From positions 310,001-374,000 of the forward strand of contig NZ_JAELXT010000002.1 of assembly GCF_016427565.1 (NCBI RefSeq): a stretch of DNA of 64,000 bases, in the 5' to 3' direction. The position numbers and the translations under genes are program-made. The notes beneath the pieces are model-generated. The model was not told the origin of the DNA, did no database searches, and saw nothing but the letters and a program-made list of their open reading frames with translations. The stretch comes from Microvirga splendida (GTDB taxonomy: Bacteria; Pseudomonadota; Alphaproteobacteria; Rhizobiales; Beijerinckiaceae). Every line of letters begins with the position of its first letter. Position 1 is the stretch's first letter. Shown piece after piece: positions 55,833 through 63,926 of this stretch.

Positions 55833-55932
55833 TGTCATTCCCGGCCGCAGCGCAGCGGAGGGGAAGGGAATCTACTCACCCGTGCTGAACCATGGATCCC
55901 CTTCCCTCGCCTGCGGCTCGCCGGGGATGACA
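55833..55932. repeat. palindromic repeat upstream of the SDR gene
   Basis: Begins TGTCATTCCCGG and ends CCGGGGATGACA, with internal GGGGAAGGGAATC / GATCCCCTTCCC arms. It is close in sequence to 52231-52328. It occupies much of the 268-bp gap between the divergent helicase and SDR genes; no other feature is clear in that gap. Confidence 0.85.
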
Positions 55933-56045
55933 ACGGCGGCACAGCCTCAGAACATGTGAACGCCTTCCGATGGCCGCTTGCCATCCGGCCCGGGATCGCC
56001 TCAGCTCAACCCACGCCAACCACGACACAGAGAAGACGAAACCCC

Positions 56046-56864
56046 ATGCCGCACGTCACCCAGTTCCAGAACGCCGTCGCCGTCGTCACCGGAGGCACGC
56101 AAGGGGTCGGCGAGGCCATCGCCCGCACGCTCGCCGAACGGGGCGCCAAGGGCATCGTCATCTGCGGCCGCAACGAGGAGCGCGGGCATGCGGTGGCCCG
56201 CGAGATCTCCAACCAGGGCTGCCACACGGAGTTCGTGCGCGCCGATCTCGAAAGCGTCGAGGAGGCACGCCAGGTCGTGGCGCGGGCCGACAGCGTCTTC
56301 GGGCGGGTCGACGTGCTGGTGAACGCCGCCGGCATCACCGACCGGGGGACCATCTTCGACACCACCCCGGAACTCTTCGACCGCATGTTCGCGGTCAATG
56401 TGCGCGCGCCGTTCTTCCTGATGCAGGAGGCCGCGAAGATCATGCGGCGGGAAAAGATCGAGGGCACGATGGTCAACATCCTGTCCATGTCGGCCCATGG
56501 CGGCCAGCCCTTCATCTCGGCCTATTGCGGCTCGAAGGGCGCGCTCGCCACGCTGACCAAGAACGCCGCCTTCAGCCTGATGCCGTGGCGCATCCGCGTG
56601 AACGGCCTCAACATCGGCTGGATGAACACGCCCGGCGAGGACCGGATCATGAAGACCTATCACGGGGCGCAGGACGGCTGGCTGGAAAAGGCAGCCGCCG
56701 AACAGCCCTTCGGCCGCCTCCTGGACCCGCGGGAAGTGGCCCGCGCCGTGGCGTTCCTGACATCACCCGAGTCCGGCATGATGACCGGCTCGATCATCGA
56801 CTTCGACCAGTCGGTGCTGGGCTGCTACGAGAGCGCACCGCATCCCTCGACGCCGGCGCAATGA
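56046..56864 (+). CDS. short-chain dehydrogenase/reductase (SDR)
   Basis: 272 residues from ATG 56046, which gives the correct N-terminus (AVAVVTGGTQGVGEAIA, the nucleotide-binding TGxxxGxG motif). VNAAGIT, SMSAHG and the catalytic YCGSKGALA (Tyr-x3-Lys) are present. It reduces or oxidises a hydroxyl or carbonyl with NAD(P)(H). The substrate is unknown. It sits between the two halves of the ligase-associated repair gene set but has no obvious link to it. Confidence 0.9.
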   Translation: MPHVTQFQNAVAVVTGGTQGVGEAIARTLAERGAKGIVICGRNEERGHAVAREISNQGCHTEFVRADLESVEEARQVVARADSVFGRVDVLVNAAGITDRGTIFDTTPELFDRMFAVNVRAPFFLMQEAAKIMRREKIEGTMVNILSMSAHGGQPFISAYCGSKGALATLTKNAAFSLMPWRIRVNGLNIGWMNTPGEDRIMKTYHGAQDGWLEKAAAEQPFGRLLDPREVARAVAFLTSPESGMMTGSIIDFDQSVLGCYESAPHPSTPAQ

Positions 56865-56865
56865 G

Positions 56866-57855
56866 CTACCGCTGCATCACGCACAAAAACCCGGGAACCG
56901 GCACGCCGCGATCCTCCCGGGTCGACACCGGCTCGAAGAGCACGATGGTGAAACCCACCGCCTCGGCAAGTTCGCGCACATAACTCTCGCTGTGAGCATA
57001 GCGCGCATCCGCGCCGAGGATGAAGCCCTCGCCTTCATGGGCCTGAACCGTGAAGGCGAGGAGCCCTTCGCGCTTCAGAACTCGGTGCGCCTCGCGGAAC
57101 GCCGCATCGAGCGCCGCCATGTAGACGAACACGTCGGCCGCCACCACGAGATCGGCCTCGGCGGTTGCGCGGCCCTGCAGGAACGCGACGAGCTCGCCCT
57201 TATGCAGGGCATCGTAGAGCGTCGTCTTCTCCGCCTTCTCCAGCATGCCGGGAGACAAGTCCACGCCTTCGATGGACGTGCACAGCCCGGCGAGCGCCTG
57301 GGCCATCAGCCCAGTGCCGCAGCCCAGATCGAGGGTGAGGCCGAAGCGGTGCTCCCGATCCCGCTCGGAGCAGGCGCGGCGTAAGGCGCCAGCGATCAGC
57401 TCCGGCCCACGATAGGCAAGGCTTCCGGTCAGGTGCCGGTCGAATTTCGGCGCGTAATCGTCGAAGAGCGCCCGCACATAGCCTTCCGTGATGGCCTCAC
57501 CGGGCGGCAATGCGCCGAGCTTGGCGAGGTCGAGGCGCACGCCCAGCTCGTCGGCAGCCTCCAGGGCGAGCGCCCGGCGCAAGGCGCCTACCGCTTCCTC
57601 CCGCTGACCCTGCTCGGCCAGCGAACGTCCCAGCATGGCATGGGCGGGGGCAAAATCCGGCGCCAGCTCCAGCACCTGCCGGGCGAGATCGGCCGCAGCC
57701 TCGAAATCGCGCTCGTCGAAGGCGGCGCGGGCATATTCGTAACGGCGGTCGGCGCGAAAATCGCCGGTGGATCGGGCGGTGGAGGCTGGCGGCATGGCTT
57801 TTGGATGCGGGAGAGCGGAGAGGCTGTCAATGGCGGGCAGCAGGCGCCCATACAT
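56866..57855 (-). CDS. TPR-repeat class I SAM-dependent methyltransferase
   Basis: Up to 329 residues. An N-terminal TPR-like region (YEYARAAFDERDFEAAADLARQVLELAPDF, then AHAMLGRSLAEQGQREEAVGALRRAL) precedes a methyltransferase fold with DLGCGTGLMAQAL as motif I and VDLSPGMLEKA following. GGGGAAG lies before ATG 57855; MPPASTARS at 57795 is an alternative start. Substrate unknown. It converges with the SDR gene (1-nt gap). Confidence 0.85.
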   Translation of the reverse strand: MYGRLLPAIDSLSALPHPKAMPPASTARSTGDFRADRRYEYARAAFDERDFEAAADLARQVLELAPDFAPAHAMLGRSLAEQGQREEAVGALRRALALEAADELGVRLDLAKLGALPPGEAITEGYVRALFDDYAPKFDRHLTGSLAYRGPELIAGALRRACSERDREHRFGLTLDLGCGTGLMAQALAGLCTSIEGVDLSPGMLEKAEKTTLYDALHKGELVAFLQGRATAEADLVVAADVFVYMAALDAAFREAHRVLKREGLLAFTVQAHEGEGFILGADARYAHSESYVRELAEAVGFTIVLFEPVSTREDRGVPVPGFLCVMQR

Positions 57856-57908
57856 GCACTTCCCCGCGCCTCGTAGGAAGAGAGCGCCGCTCCTGTCTTC
57901 CCTGCCCC

Positions 57909-58090
57909 GTCATCCCGGACGGCAAAAGCCGATCCGGGATCGCGTGCAGGATCGGACGCGGGTGTCCCTCCCCCCTCTGCGGGGGAGGGTGGCGAGCGGA
58001 GCGAGCCGGGAGAGGGGACGTCCGGTCGAGCACGGCCCCTCTCCCGACCTGCTGCGCAGGCCACCCTCTCCCGCTAAAGGGGAGAGGGAA
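57909..58090. repeat. composite palindromic repeat block
   Basis: A GTCATCCCGG-type unit (ATCCCGGA / TCCGGGAT, 57912-57938) is followed by a CCCTCCCCCC...GGGGAGAGGG element (about 57965-58090) with GAGCCGGGAGAGGGG and CCCCTCTCCCGACC arms. It ends 11 nt before the LexA box. Part of the intergenic space between the methyltransferase and exonuclease genes. Confidence 0.85.
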
Positions 58091-58100
58091 GGTGGCGCAT

Positions 58101-58144
58101 GTTCTCATTTTGTTCTTGACAGCTGCCTTAAGCTCGGCTATATC
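58101..58144 (+). promoter_or_regulatory. LexA (SOS) box overlapping a strong sigma70 promoter
   Basis: GTTC-N7-GTTC at 58101-58115 is an exact match to the alphaproteobacterial LexA operator. It abuts a consensus -35 TTGACA (58116-58121), followed after exactly 17 nt by TATATC (58139-58144) as -10, so LexA binding would block RNA polymerase. Transcription should start near 58151 and run rightward. The first gene reached is the exonuclease at 58458. Confidence 0.88.
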
Positions 58145-58150
58145 GTTGTG

Positions 58151-58457
58151 CATTCCCGCCCTTCGAGGGGCGCGCTCGCGAGGCGTCGCAGGAGTGGGGT
58201 GGGAAGCGGTCCCGCCGCAGGTCTCGCACACCTGTGATCGCGGGTGGCCGATCCTGGCTCCGACCAGGTCCGCTGAAACAAACCGCGCGTGACGAGCAGT
58301 CTGGCTCTCACCTTCCACACAACCATCGAGCCGGGCTGCACGAAGCGCCACCCTCGATCACCCTGACGGCTCGCAGCACCCGCTGCGGGCCACAAGGTGC
58401 TGGTTCGGCGTTATCCCTCGGCCTGACATCGACAAGCCGGACCCTATATTCCCAACC
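58151..58457 (+). other. 307-nt leader between SOS promoter and exonuclease gene
   Basis: No ORF with a plausible start is seen, and no known RNA family is recognised. It can fold: CAGCACC / GGTGCTG (58374-58380 with 58396-58402) is one stem, and ATCGAG / CTCGAT arms lie around 58324-58360. It could be a long 5' leader, an SOS-induced small RNA, or the remnant of a gene displaced from this promoter. Confidence 0.5.
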
Positions 58458-59621
58458 ATGGCGCTGCGTTCCACCGACATCCTCACCCAGACCCCGCAAG
58501 GGCTCTACTGCCCCCTTGGCGACTTCCACATCGATCCGGTCCGGCCCGTGGAGCGGGCCCTGATCACCCACGGCCATTCGGACCATGCGCGCTCGGGCCA
58601 CCGCTCCGTCATGGCGACCCGGGAGACCCTGCGGATCATGGGGGTGCGCTATGGCGAGGACTTCGCCGGCTCGACCCAGGAGGCCCCCTTGCGCGAGAGC
58701 ATCCGCATCGGCGACGTGACCGTGCGGTTTTCGCCGGCCGGCCATGTGCTGGGCTCGGCGCAGATTGCCATCGAGGCCGGCGGCACCCGCATCGTCGTGT
58801 CGGGCGACTACAAGCGCGCCGAGGATCCGACCTGCCTGCCCTACGAGGTCGTGCCCTGCGACGTGTTCATCACCGAGGCGACCTTCGGCCTGCCCGTGTT
58901 CCGCCATCCCGACACCCGGGGCGAGGTGCGCAAGCTCCTCGATTCCGCAGCCCTCTTTCCCGAACGCGCCCATATCGTCGGGGCCTATGCGCTCGGCAAG
59001 GCGCAGCGGGTCATGGCGCTGCTCCGCGAGGAGGGCTACGAAAAGCCCATCTATCTCCACGGCGCCATGGAGCGCCTGACCGAGCTCTACAAAGCCGAGA
59101 GCATTCCCTTGGGCGAAACCCCGAAGGTCGTGGCTGCAGAGCGCTCGAAGCTCGCCGGCGCCATCGTGATCTGCCCGCCCTCCTCGATCCAGGACCTCTG
59201 GTCCCGGCGCTTTCCCGATCCCGTCACCTGCTTCGCCTCCGGCTGGATGCGGGTGCGGGGGCGGGCCCGGCAGAAGGGCGTCGAGCTGCCGCTCGTGATC
59301 TCCGACCATTCCGATTGGGACGATCTGTGCCGCACGATCCAGGAGACCGGCGCCGGCGAGGTCTGGGTCACGCATGGGCAGGAGGATGCCCTGGTCCATT
59401 GGTGCACCACCCACGGCATCCGGGCGCGGCCCCTGCACATGCTGGGCTATGGCGACGAGGGCGAGGCGGAGGAGGCTGCCCACCCTCCCCTTGAGGGGGA
59501 GGGTCGCGAGCATCGCGAGCGGGGTGGGGTGGAAACACCAACCTCGGAAAGCGACGGCGCCGATCACCCCACCTCGGCTCTTCGAGCCGATCCTCCCCCT
59601 CAAGGGGAGGATATGGCATGA
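58458..59621 (+). CDS. ligase-associated DNA damage response exonuclease (MBL fold)
   Basis: 387-residue metallo-beta-lactamase-fold nuclease. The metal motif THGHSDH (His38-His43) is present, followed by SPAGHVLGSAQI, SGDYKR and VISDHSDWDDL, which fit the Artemis/SNM1-like group. It is one of four genes that accompany the cisplatin-response ligase. The last 45 residues (PPLEGEGREHRERGG onward) are encoded by a palindromic repeat inserted before the stop. Its stop overlaps the ligase start (ATGA), so the two are coupled. Transcription likely begins at the LexA-controlled promoter near 58140. Confidence 0.93.
   Translation: MALRSTDILTQTPQGLYCPLGDFHIDPVRPVERALITHGHSDHARSGHRSVMATRETLRIMGVRYGEDFAGSTQEAPLRESIRIGDVTVRFSPAGHVLGSAQIAIEAGGTRIVVSGDYKRAEDPTCLPYEVVPCDVFITEATFGLPVFRHPDTRGEVRKLLDSAALFPERAHIVGAYALGKAQRVMALLREEGYEKPIYLHGAMERLTELYKAESIPLGETPKVVAAERSKLAGAIVICPPSSIQDLWSRRFPDPVTCFASGWMRVRGRARQKGVELPLVISDHSDWDDLCRTIQETGAGEVWVTHGQEDALVHWCTTHGIRARPLHMLGYGDEGEAEEAAHPPLEGEGREHRERGGVETPTSESDGADHPTSALRADPPPQGEDMA
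59478..59612. repeat. palindromic element fused to the 3' end of the exonuclease gene
   Basis: CACCCTCCCCTTGAGGGGGA at the left and CTCCCCCTCAAGGGGAGGA at the right, with GGGGTGGGGTGG after the first arm, match the element at 55008-55134. Here it adds about 45 codons in frame and supplies sequence up to the ligase start region. Confidence 0.87.
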
Positions 59622-61366
59622 ACCGCTTCGCCGCCCTCCTCGACCGCCTGGGTTACGAGCCGCGCCGCAACGCGAAGCTGCGGCTGCTCACGGACTATTT
59701 TCGCCATACGCCCGATCCCGATCGCGGCTATGCGCTCGCGGCCATGACCGGCGCGCTGATGTTCAAGGAGGCCAAGCCCGGCCTGATCCGGGGCCTGGTT
59801 GAAGAGCGGACCGACCCGGAGCTGTTCCGGATGTCCTATCACTATGTGGGCGACCTCGCGGAGACCGTGGCCCTGATCTGGCCCGCTCCGGGGCATGATG
59901 CAGCGGCGAAAGTAGACGGCACGCCCACTATCGGCCACAACAACCCGCCGCCCCATGTGCCGACCCTCACCGAGGTGATCGAGACGCTGGCGACCACGAG
60001 CAAGAGCGACCTGCCGGCCCGAGTGGCCGGGTGGATGGATGCGCTGGACGAAACCGGGCGCTGGGCGCTGATCAAACTGATCACCCGGGAGCTGCGGGTC
60101 GGCGTTTCGGCGCGGCTCGCCAAGACGGCCGTTGCCCAACTCGGGCAGATCGAGCCGGACGAGGTCGAGCTGGTCTGGCACGGGCTGGAGGCTCCTTATG
60201 AGGATCTCTTCGCCTGGGTCGAAGGCCGCGGGCCAAAGCCCGAATCCGGCAACCCCGCGCCGTTCCGCCCGTCCATGCTCTCGCATCCGCTGGAGGACGA
60301 GGACTTCGCGAAGCTCGAGGCGTCCGAGTTCCTGGCCGAATGGAAATGGGACGGCATCCGCCTCCAGGCCGCCTCCGGTCACGGCAGCGACGGCCGCCCG
60401 GTGCGGCGCATCTATTCCCGCACCGGCGAGGACGTGTCGCGCGCCTTTCCCGACCTCGTGGACGCGCTCGACTTCGAGGGCGCCATCGACGGCGAGTTGC
60501 TGGTCGTGCGCGAGGGCCGGGTGCAGAGCTTCAACGTGCTCCAGCAGCGGCTGAACCGGAAGGCCGTGACCCCGAAGCTCATCGCGGAATTCCCCGCTCA
60601 CCTGCGCGTCTACGACATCCTGTTCGAGGGCGAGGAGGACCTGCGCTCCCTGCCCTTCGCGGAACGGCGGCGGCGCCTGGAGGCGCTGGTCGCCCGGCTC
60701 GACGATCCGCGCATCGACCTCTCGCCCATGGTGCCGTTCACAACCTGGGAGGATCTCGCCGCCGCCCGCGCCGATCCGGCCTCGGTCGGGGCCGGGCCCG
60801 ATGCGGATGCCATCGAGGGCTGCATGGTGAAGCGGGCGAACAGCCCCTATCTCCCCGGCCGCCCGAAGGGCTACTGGTACAAGTGGAAGCGCGATCCGTA
60901 TCTCGTGGACGCCGTGATGATGTACGGCCAGCGCGGCCACGGGAAGCGCTCATCCTTCTATTCCGACTACACCTTCGGCGTCTGGCGCGACGGGCCCGGC
61001 GGCGAGGAGCTGGTGCCGGTGGGCAAGGCCTATCACGGCTTCACCGACGAGGAGCTGGTGAAGCTCGACCGCTTTGTCCGCAACCACACGGTCAAACGCT
61101 TCGGCCCGGTGCGCGAGGTGGAATACGGCAAGGACAAGGGGCTCGTGCTGGAGGTCGCCTTCGAGGGGCTGCAGCGCTCGACCCGGCACAAATCCGGCGT
61201 CGCCATGCGTTTCCCCCGCATCAACCGCATCCGCTGGGACAAGCCTGCGGCGGAAGCCGACCGGATCGAGACCTTGGAGAAAATCCTGGAGCGGGGCGAA
61301 AAGGAGGTTCATCCGTTGAAGGAGGACCAAGCCGAGCGGCCAGGGAAGAAGCGGAAGGAGGCGTGA
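59618..61366 (+). CDS. cisplatin damage response ATP-dependent DNA ligase
   Basis: 582-residue ATP-dependent DNA ligase. An N-terminal DNA-binding domain (about 1-200) is followed by the adenylation domain with nucleophile Lys243 in EWKWDGIR, then RIYSRTGEDVS, DGELLV, EGCMVKRANSPY and WYKWKRDP. An OB-fold domain closes the protein. No primase or nuclease domain is attached, unlike LigD. It overlaps the exonuclease gene by 4 nt. Deletion of homologues is reported to sensitise cells to cisplatin-type damage; here the pair may be induced through a LexA box. Confidence 0.95.
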   Translation: MNRFAALLDRLGYEPRRNAKLRLLTDYFRHTPDPDRGYALAAMTGALMFKEAKPGLIRGLVEERTDPELFRMSYHYVGDLAETVALIWPAPGHDAAAKVDGTPTIGHNNPPPHVPTLTEVIETLATTSKSDLPARVAGWMDALDETGRWALIKLITRELRVGVSARLAKTAVAQLGQIEPDEVELVWHGLEAPYEDLFAWVEGRGPKPESGNPAPFRPSMLSHPLEDEDFAKLEASEFLAEWKWDGIRLQAASGHGSDGRPVRRIYSRTGEDVSRAFPDLVDALDFEGAIDGELLVVREGRVQSFNVLQQRLNRKAVTPKLIAEFPAHLRVYDILFEGEEDLRSLPFAERRRRLEALVARLDDPRIDLSPMVPFTTWEDLAAARADPASVGAGPDADAIEGCMVKRANSPYLPGRPKGYWYKWKRDPYLVDAVMMYGQRGHGKRSSFYSDYTFGVWRDGPGGEELVPVGKAYHGFTDEELVKLDRFVRNHTVKRFGPVREVEYGKDKGLVLEVAFEGLQRSTRHKSGVAMRFPRINRIRWDKPAAEADRIETLEKILERGEKEVHPLKEDQAERPGKKRKEA

Positions 61367-61368
61367 CG

Positions 61369-61821
61369 ATGCTCGACGTGGAAACCCTCTCGGAAGCGAG
61401 CGTGACCCAGCAGGTGAACGGCCGGCTCGTGGTGGAAACCGACGGCCAGGGCTTCATCGAGATCACCGAGGCCCTGTCGCGCTGGGTGTTCGGCACCGGG
61501 GTCCTGAACGGCCTGCTGACGGTGTTCTGCCGCCACACCTCGGCCTCGCTGCTGATCCAGGAGAATGCCGACCCGGACGTTCGCCAGGACCTCATGGCGG
61601 CCCTCGACCGGCTGGCCCCACGCGATGCCGGCTACGTTCACGCAACGGAAGGGCCGGACGACATGCCGGCCCATATCAGGACCATGCTGTCCGAGGTGTC
61701 GCTCAGCATTCCCGTGGTGGACGGCCAGATGGTGCTCGGCACCTGGCAGGGGGTCTACCTCGTCGAGCACCGGGATCGGCCGCACACCCGCGACCTGATC
61801 GTCCATCTGATCGGGGCGTAA
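61369..61821 (+). CDS. YjbQ family protein (secondary thiamine-phosphate synthase type)
   Basis: 150 residues of the YjbQ/UPF0047 fold, starting MLDVETLSEASV behind AAGGAGG, 2 nt after the ligase stop. Core motifs VFCRHTSASLLIQENADPDVRQDL, YVHATEGPDDMPAHIRTML and GTWQGVYLVEHRDRPHTR are present. YjbQ homologues have a weak thiamine-phosphate synthase activity; the physiological role is unsettled. Close spacing suggests co-transcription with the ligase. Confidence 0.92.
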   Translation: MLDVETLSEASVTQQVNGRLVVETDGQGFIEITEALSRWVFGTGVLNGLLTVFCRHTSASLLIQENADPDVRQDLMAALDRLAPRDAGYVHATEGPDDMPAHIRTMLSEVSLSIPVVDGQMVLGTWQGVYLVEHRDRPHTRDLIVHLIGA

Positions 61822-61949
61822 TCCACATGATTGCATGTGACGCCTCCGTAGTTTCCCTTAGAATAGCGGAGAATGGCGTTTGCCGCCTTGCCATATCCTC
61901 AAGGATGCGGCTAAGGCACAAGGCAAGCGTCTCGTGGGAGTAGGCACAC

Positions 61950-62621
61950 GTGCAAAGTCAGTCCACCACGATCATCATTGCCGACGACCATCCGCTGTTT
62001 CGCGGCGCGCTGAGGCAGTCCGTCGCCTCCATCATGCCCCAGGCCCGGGTGATGGAAGCGAGCGGCATGGATGACCTGAACGCCACCCTCTCGCAGGAAC
62101 GCGACGTCGACCTGATCCTGCTCGACCTGACCATGCCGGGCGTCCAGGGCTTTTCCGGCCTGATGTCGCTGAGGGCGCAGTATCCCGAGTTGCCCGTCGT
62201 GATCGTGTCCGCAACGGAAGAGCCGACCGTGATCCGCCGGGCCATGGATTTCGGCGCCTCCGGCTTCATCCCGAAATCAATCGACATCGACAGCATCGGC
62301 GGCGCGATCCAGGCGGTGCTGGCCGGCGACACCTGGACCCCGCCGGACGTGGACCTCTCGGCGACGGAGGATGCGGAGACCGCCGATCTCGTGCGCCGTC
62401 TCGGCACCCTGACCCCGCAGCAGGTGCGCGTGCTGACCATGCTGTCAGAGGGCCTGCTCAACAAGCAGATCGCCTACGAGCTCGGCGTCTCCGAGGCCAC
62501 CGTGAAGGCCCACGTCTCGGCGATCCTCGACAAGCTCGGGGTCGACAGCCGCACCCAGGCGGTCATCGCCGCCTCCAAGATCGGCGTGACCCAGCGCCCC
62601 TCCCAGGCGGGCGTGGATTAA
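61950..62621 (+). CDS. LuxR-type (NarL/FixJ family) response regulator
   Basis: 223 residues from GTG 61950. The receiver domain has the acidic pair ADD (11-13), phosphorylation site Asp59 (LILLDLTMPG) and Lys in GFIPKSID. A LuxR/FixJ HTH follows (LTPQQVRVLTMLSEGLLNKQIAYELGVSEATVKAHVSAILDKLGV). It has no adjacent kinase gene; regulators of this type often pair with kinases of the SHDILQPLN class like that at 34652, so a pairing is plausible but inferred. The stop overlaps the convergent esterase gene. Confidence 0.93.
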   Translation: MQSQSTTIIIADDHPLFRGALRQSVASIMPQARVMEASGMDDLNATLSQERDVDLILLDLTMPGVQGFSGLMSLRAQYPELPVVIVSATEEPTVIRRAMDFGASGFIPKSIDIDSIGGAIQAVLAGDTWTPPDVDLSATEDAETADLVRRLGTLTPQQVRVLTMLSEGLLNKQIAYELGVSEATVKAHVSAILDKLGVDSRTQAVIAASKIGVTQRPSQAGVD

Positions 62622-63559
62622 AGACCCTCGATAAAGGCATCGATCCGCGACAGCGCCTGCTCGGCGAGCGCGCTGTCGAAGCGAATGAACACGTGGGCAC
62701 CGCCCGGCCAGACCGCGAGGTCGGCCTTGTTGCCCGCCGCCACCCAGCGGGACGCCATGAACAGCGTGTCGTCCAGAAGCAGGTCGCGGGTGCCCACCGA
62801 GAACAGCGCAGGCGGCAGGCCCTTCAGATCCGCATAGAGCGGCGACACCGCAGGATCGCGCCGGTCGAGATCCGGGCCGCAGAAATTGTCCGCGAAAATC
62901 TTGACCCCGGGAGTATTCAGGATGAGCGGCTCGTCGCCCCAATTGGCCGCACTCGGGGTCAGGCTGACGTCGTAGCAGCCGGCGAAGAGGTTGGCGCCCC
63001 TGAACGGGGTGAGCCCATGCTTGTCACGAAGGCGCAGCAAGGTCAGGGCCGAGAGATGGGCTCCGGCCGACTCGCCGCCGATGAACAGGCGCGAGGTGCC
63101 GAACCGGCTCTCCGCCTCGCGGATCAGCCAGAGGGCCGCCGCCTCGCAATCGTCGGGACCGGCCGGAAATGGATGCTCGGGCGCCAGCCGGTATTCGACG
63201 GACACCACCGCGAGCCCGCACCTGTCGGCCAGCCGGTCGAGCCAGGGGTCCTGCTCGTCGGCGGTGCCGATGGTCCATCCGCCGCCATGGAGGTGGAGAT
63301 AGGCGCCCCGCGGGTTCTCCGGGGCGATGATGCGTAAGGTAAGCGGCCCGCCCGGTCCGTCGATGGTGATGAGCTTGGCCTTGCTGCTCAGGGGCATGAG
63401 CGGGAAGGCCCCAAGGCCCTTGCGCCGGTTCTCCCGGATCAGGGCGGGAGGCGCCTCCCAATAGCGTCCAAGCTTCGAGAGCTTGGCCACGATCTCGGCA
63501 TTCTGGGCACGGATCTCCTCACTGACGGCGGAGGGATCGAAGAGGGCGGGGTCGATCAT
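62618..63559 (-). CDS. alpha/beta hydrolase (HSL-type esterase/lipase)
   Basis: 313 residues from ATG 63559 (MIDPALFDPS). The hormone-sensitive-lipase group is shown by the oxyanion motif HLHGGGW and the nucleophile Ser164 in GGESAGAH; the acidic residue is in DLLLDD and the His in GGAHVFI. It hydrolyses small acyl esters. The upstream start at 63622 adds 21 residues that look non-native. Confidence 0.92.
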   Translation of the reverse strand: MIDPALFDPSAVSEEIRAQNAEIVAKLSKLGRYWEAPPALIRENRRKGLGAFPLMPLSSKAKLITIDGPGGPLTLRIIAPENPRGAYLHLHGGGWTIGTADEQDPWLDRLADRCGLAVVSVEYRLAPEHPFPAGPDDCEAAALWLIREAESRFGTSRLFIGGESAGAHLSALTLLRLRDKHGLTPFRGANLFAGCYDVSLTPSAANWGDEPLILNTPGVKIFADNFCGPDLDRRDPAVSPLYADLKGLPPALFSVGTRDLLLDDTLFMASRWVAAGNKADLAVWPGGAHVFIRFDSALAEQALSRIDAFIEGL

Positions 63560-63653
63560 GCGGAACTCGGGTTGGGTTGCGTTCGTCGCCGGCCCCTGCG
63601 ATGAAGCACACGCAAAGCTCAAGGTCCATTACGCTTTCTGACGAGATGAGTGC

Positions 63654-63917
63654 ATGTCCAACCTGAACCGTTTTCTCGGCGGCTCCCCCGGCTCGGTGCT
63701 GGCGAAGCTGATCTTCCTGTCGCTCCTCGTCGGCGCCTTCCTGGCCTTCCTCGACATCACGCCCCTCGGGCTGATCGAGGGCTTGTTCAACTGGATCGCC
63801 TCGGTTCTCGATCTCAGCTTCGAGACCGTGCAGGAGGTCGGCCTCTGGATCCTGTATGGCGCCGTCATCGTGGTCCCGCTCTGGCTGATCTCCCGCCTGT
63901 TCGGCAGCCGGCGCTGA
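63654..63917 (+). CDS. small membrane protein, DUF6460-like
   Basis: 87 residues beginning MSNLNRFLGGSPGSVLAKLIFLSLLVGAFLAFL, with a second hydrophobic span (VGLWILYGAVIVVPLWLISRLF) near the C-terminus. It resembles the small DUF6460 membrane family as I recall it, of unknown function. It is divergent from the esterase gene and ends 9 nt before a MATE transporter start. Confidence 0.75.
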   Translation: MSNLNRFLGGSPGSVLAKLIFLSLLVGAFLAFLDITPLGLIEGLFNWIASVLDLSFETVQEVGLWILYGAVIVVPLWLISRLFGSRR

Positions 63918-63926
63918 GACCCGCCA

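Noticed and set aside
58258-58290. Possible SRP (4.5S) RNA, because of GACCAGGTC
   Set aside because: The required GGAAGGAAGCAG apical motif is missing and flanks do not pair into the SRP hairpin.
58308-59603. Long minus-strand open frame over the exonuclease gene
   Set aside because: Shadow of the exonuclease, whose metal motif and coupling to the ligase are clear; the antisense product resembles nothing I know.
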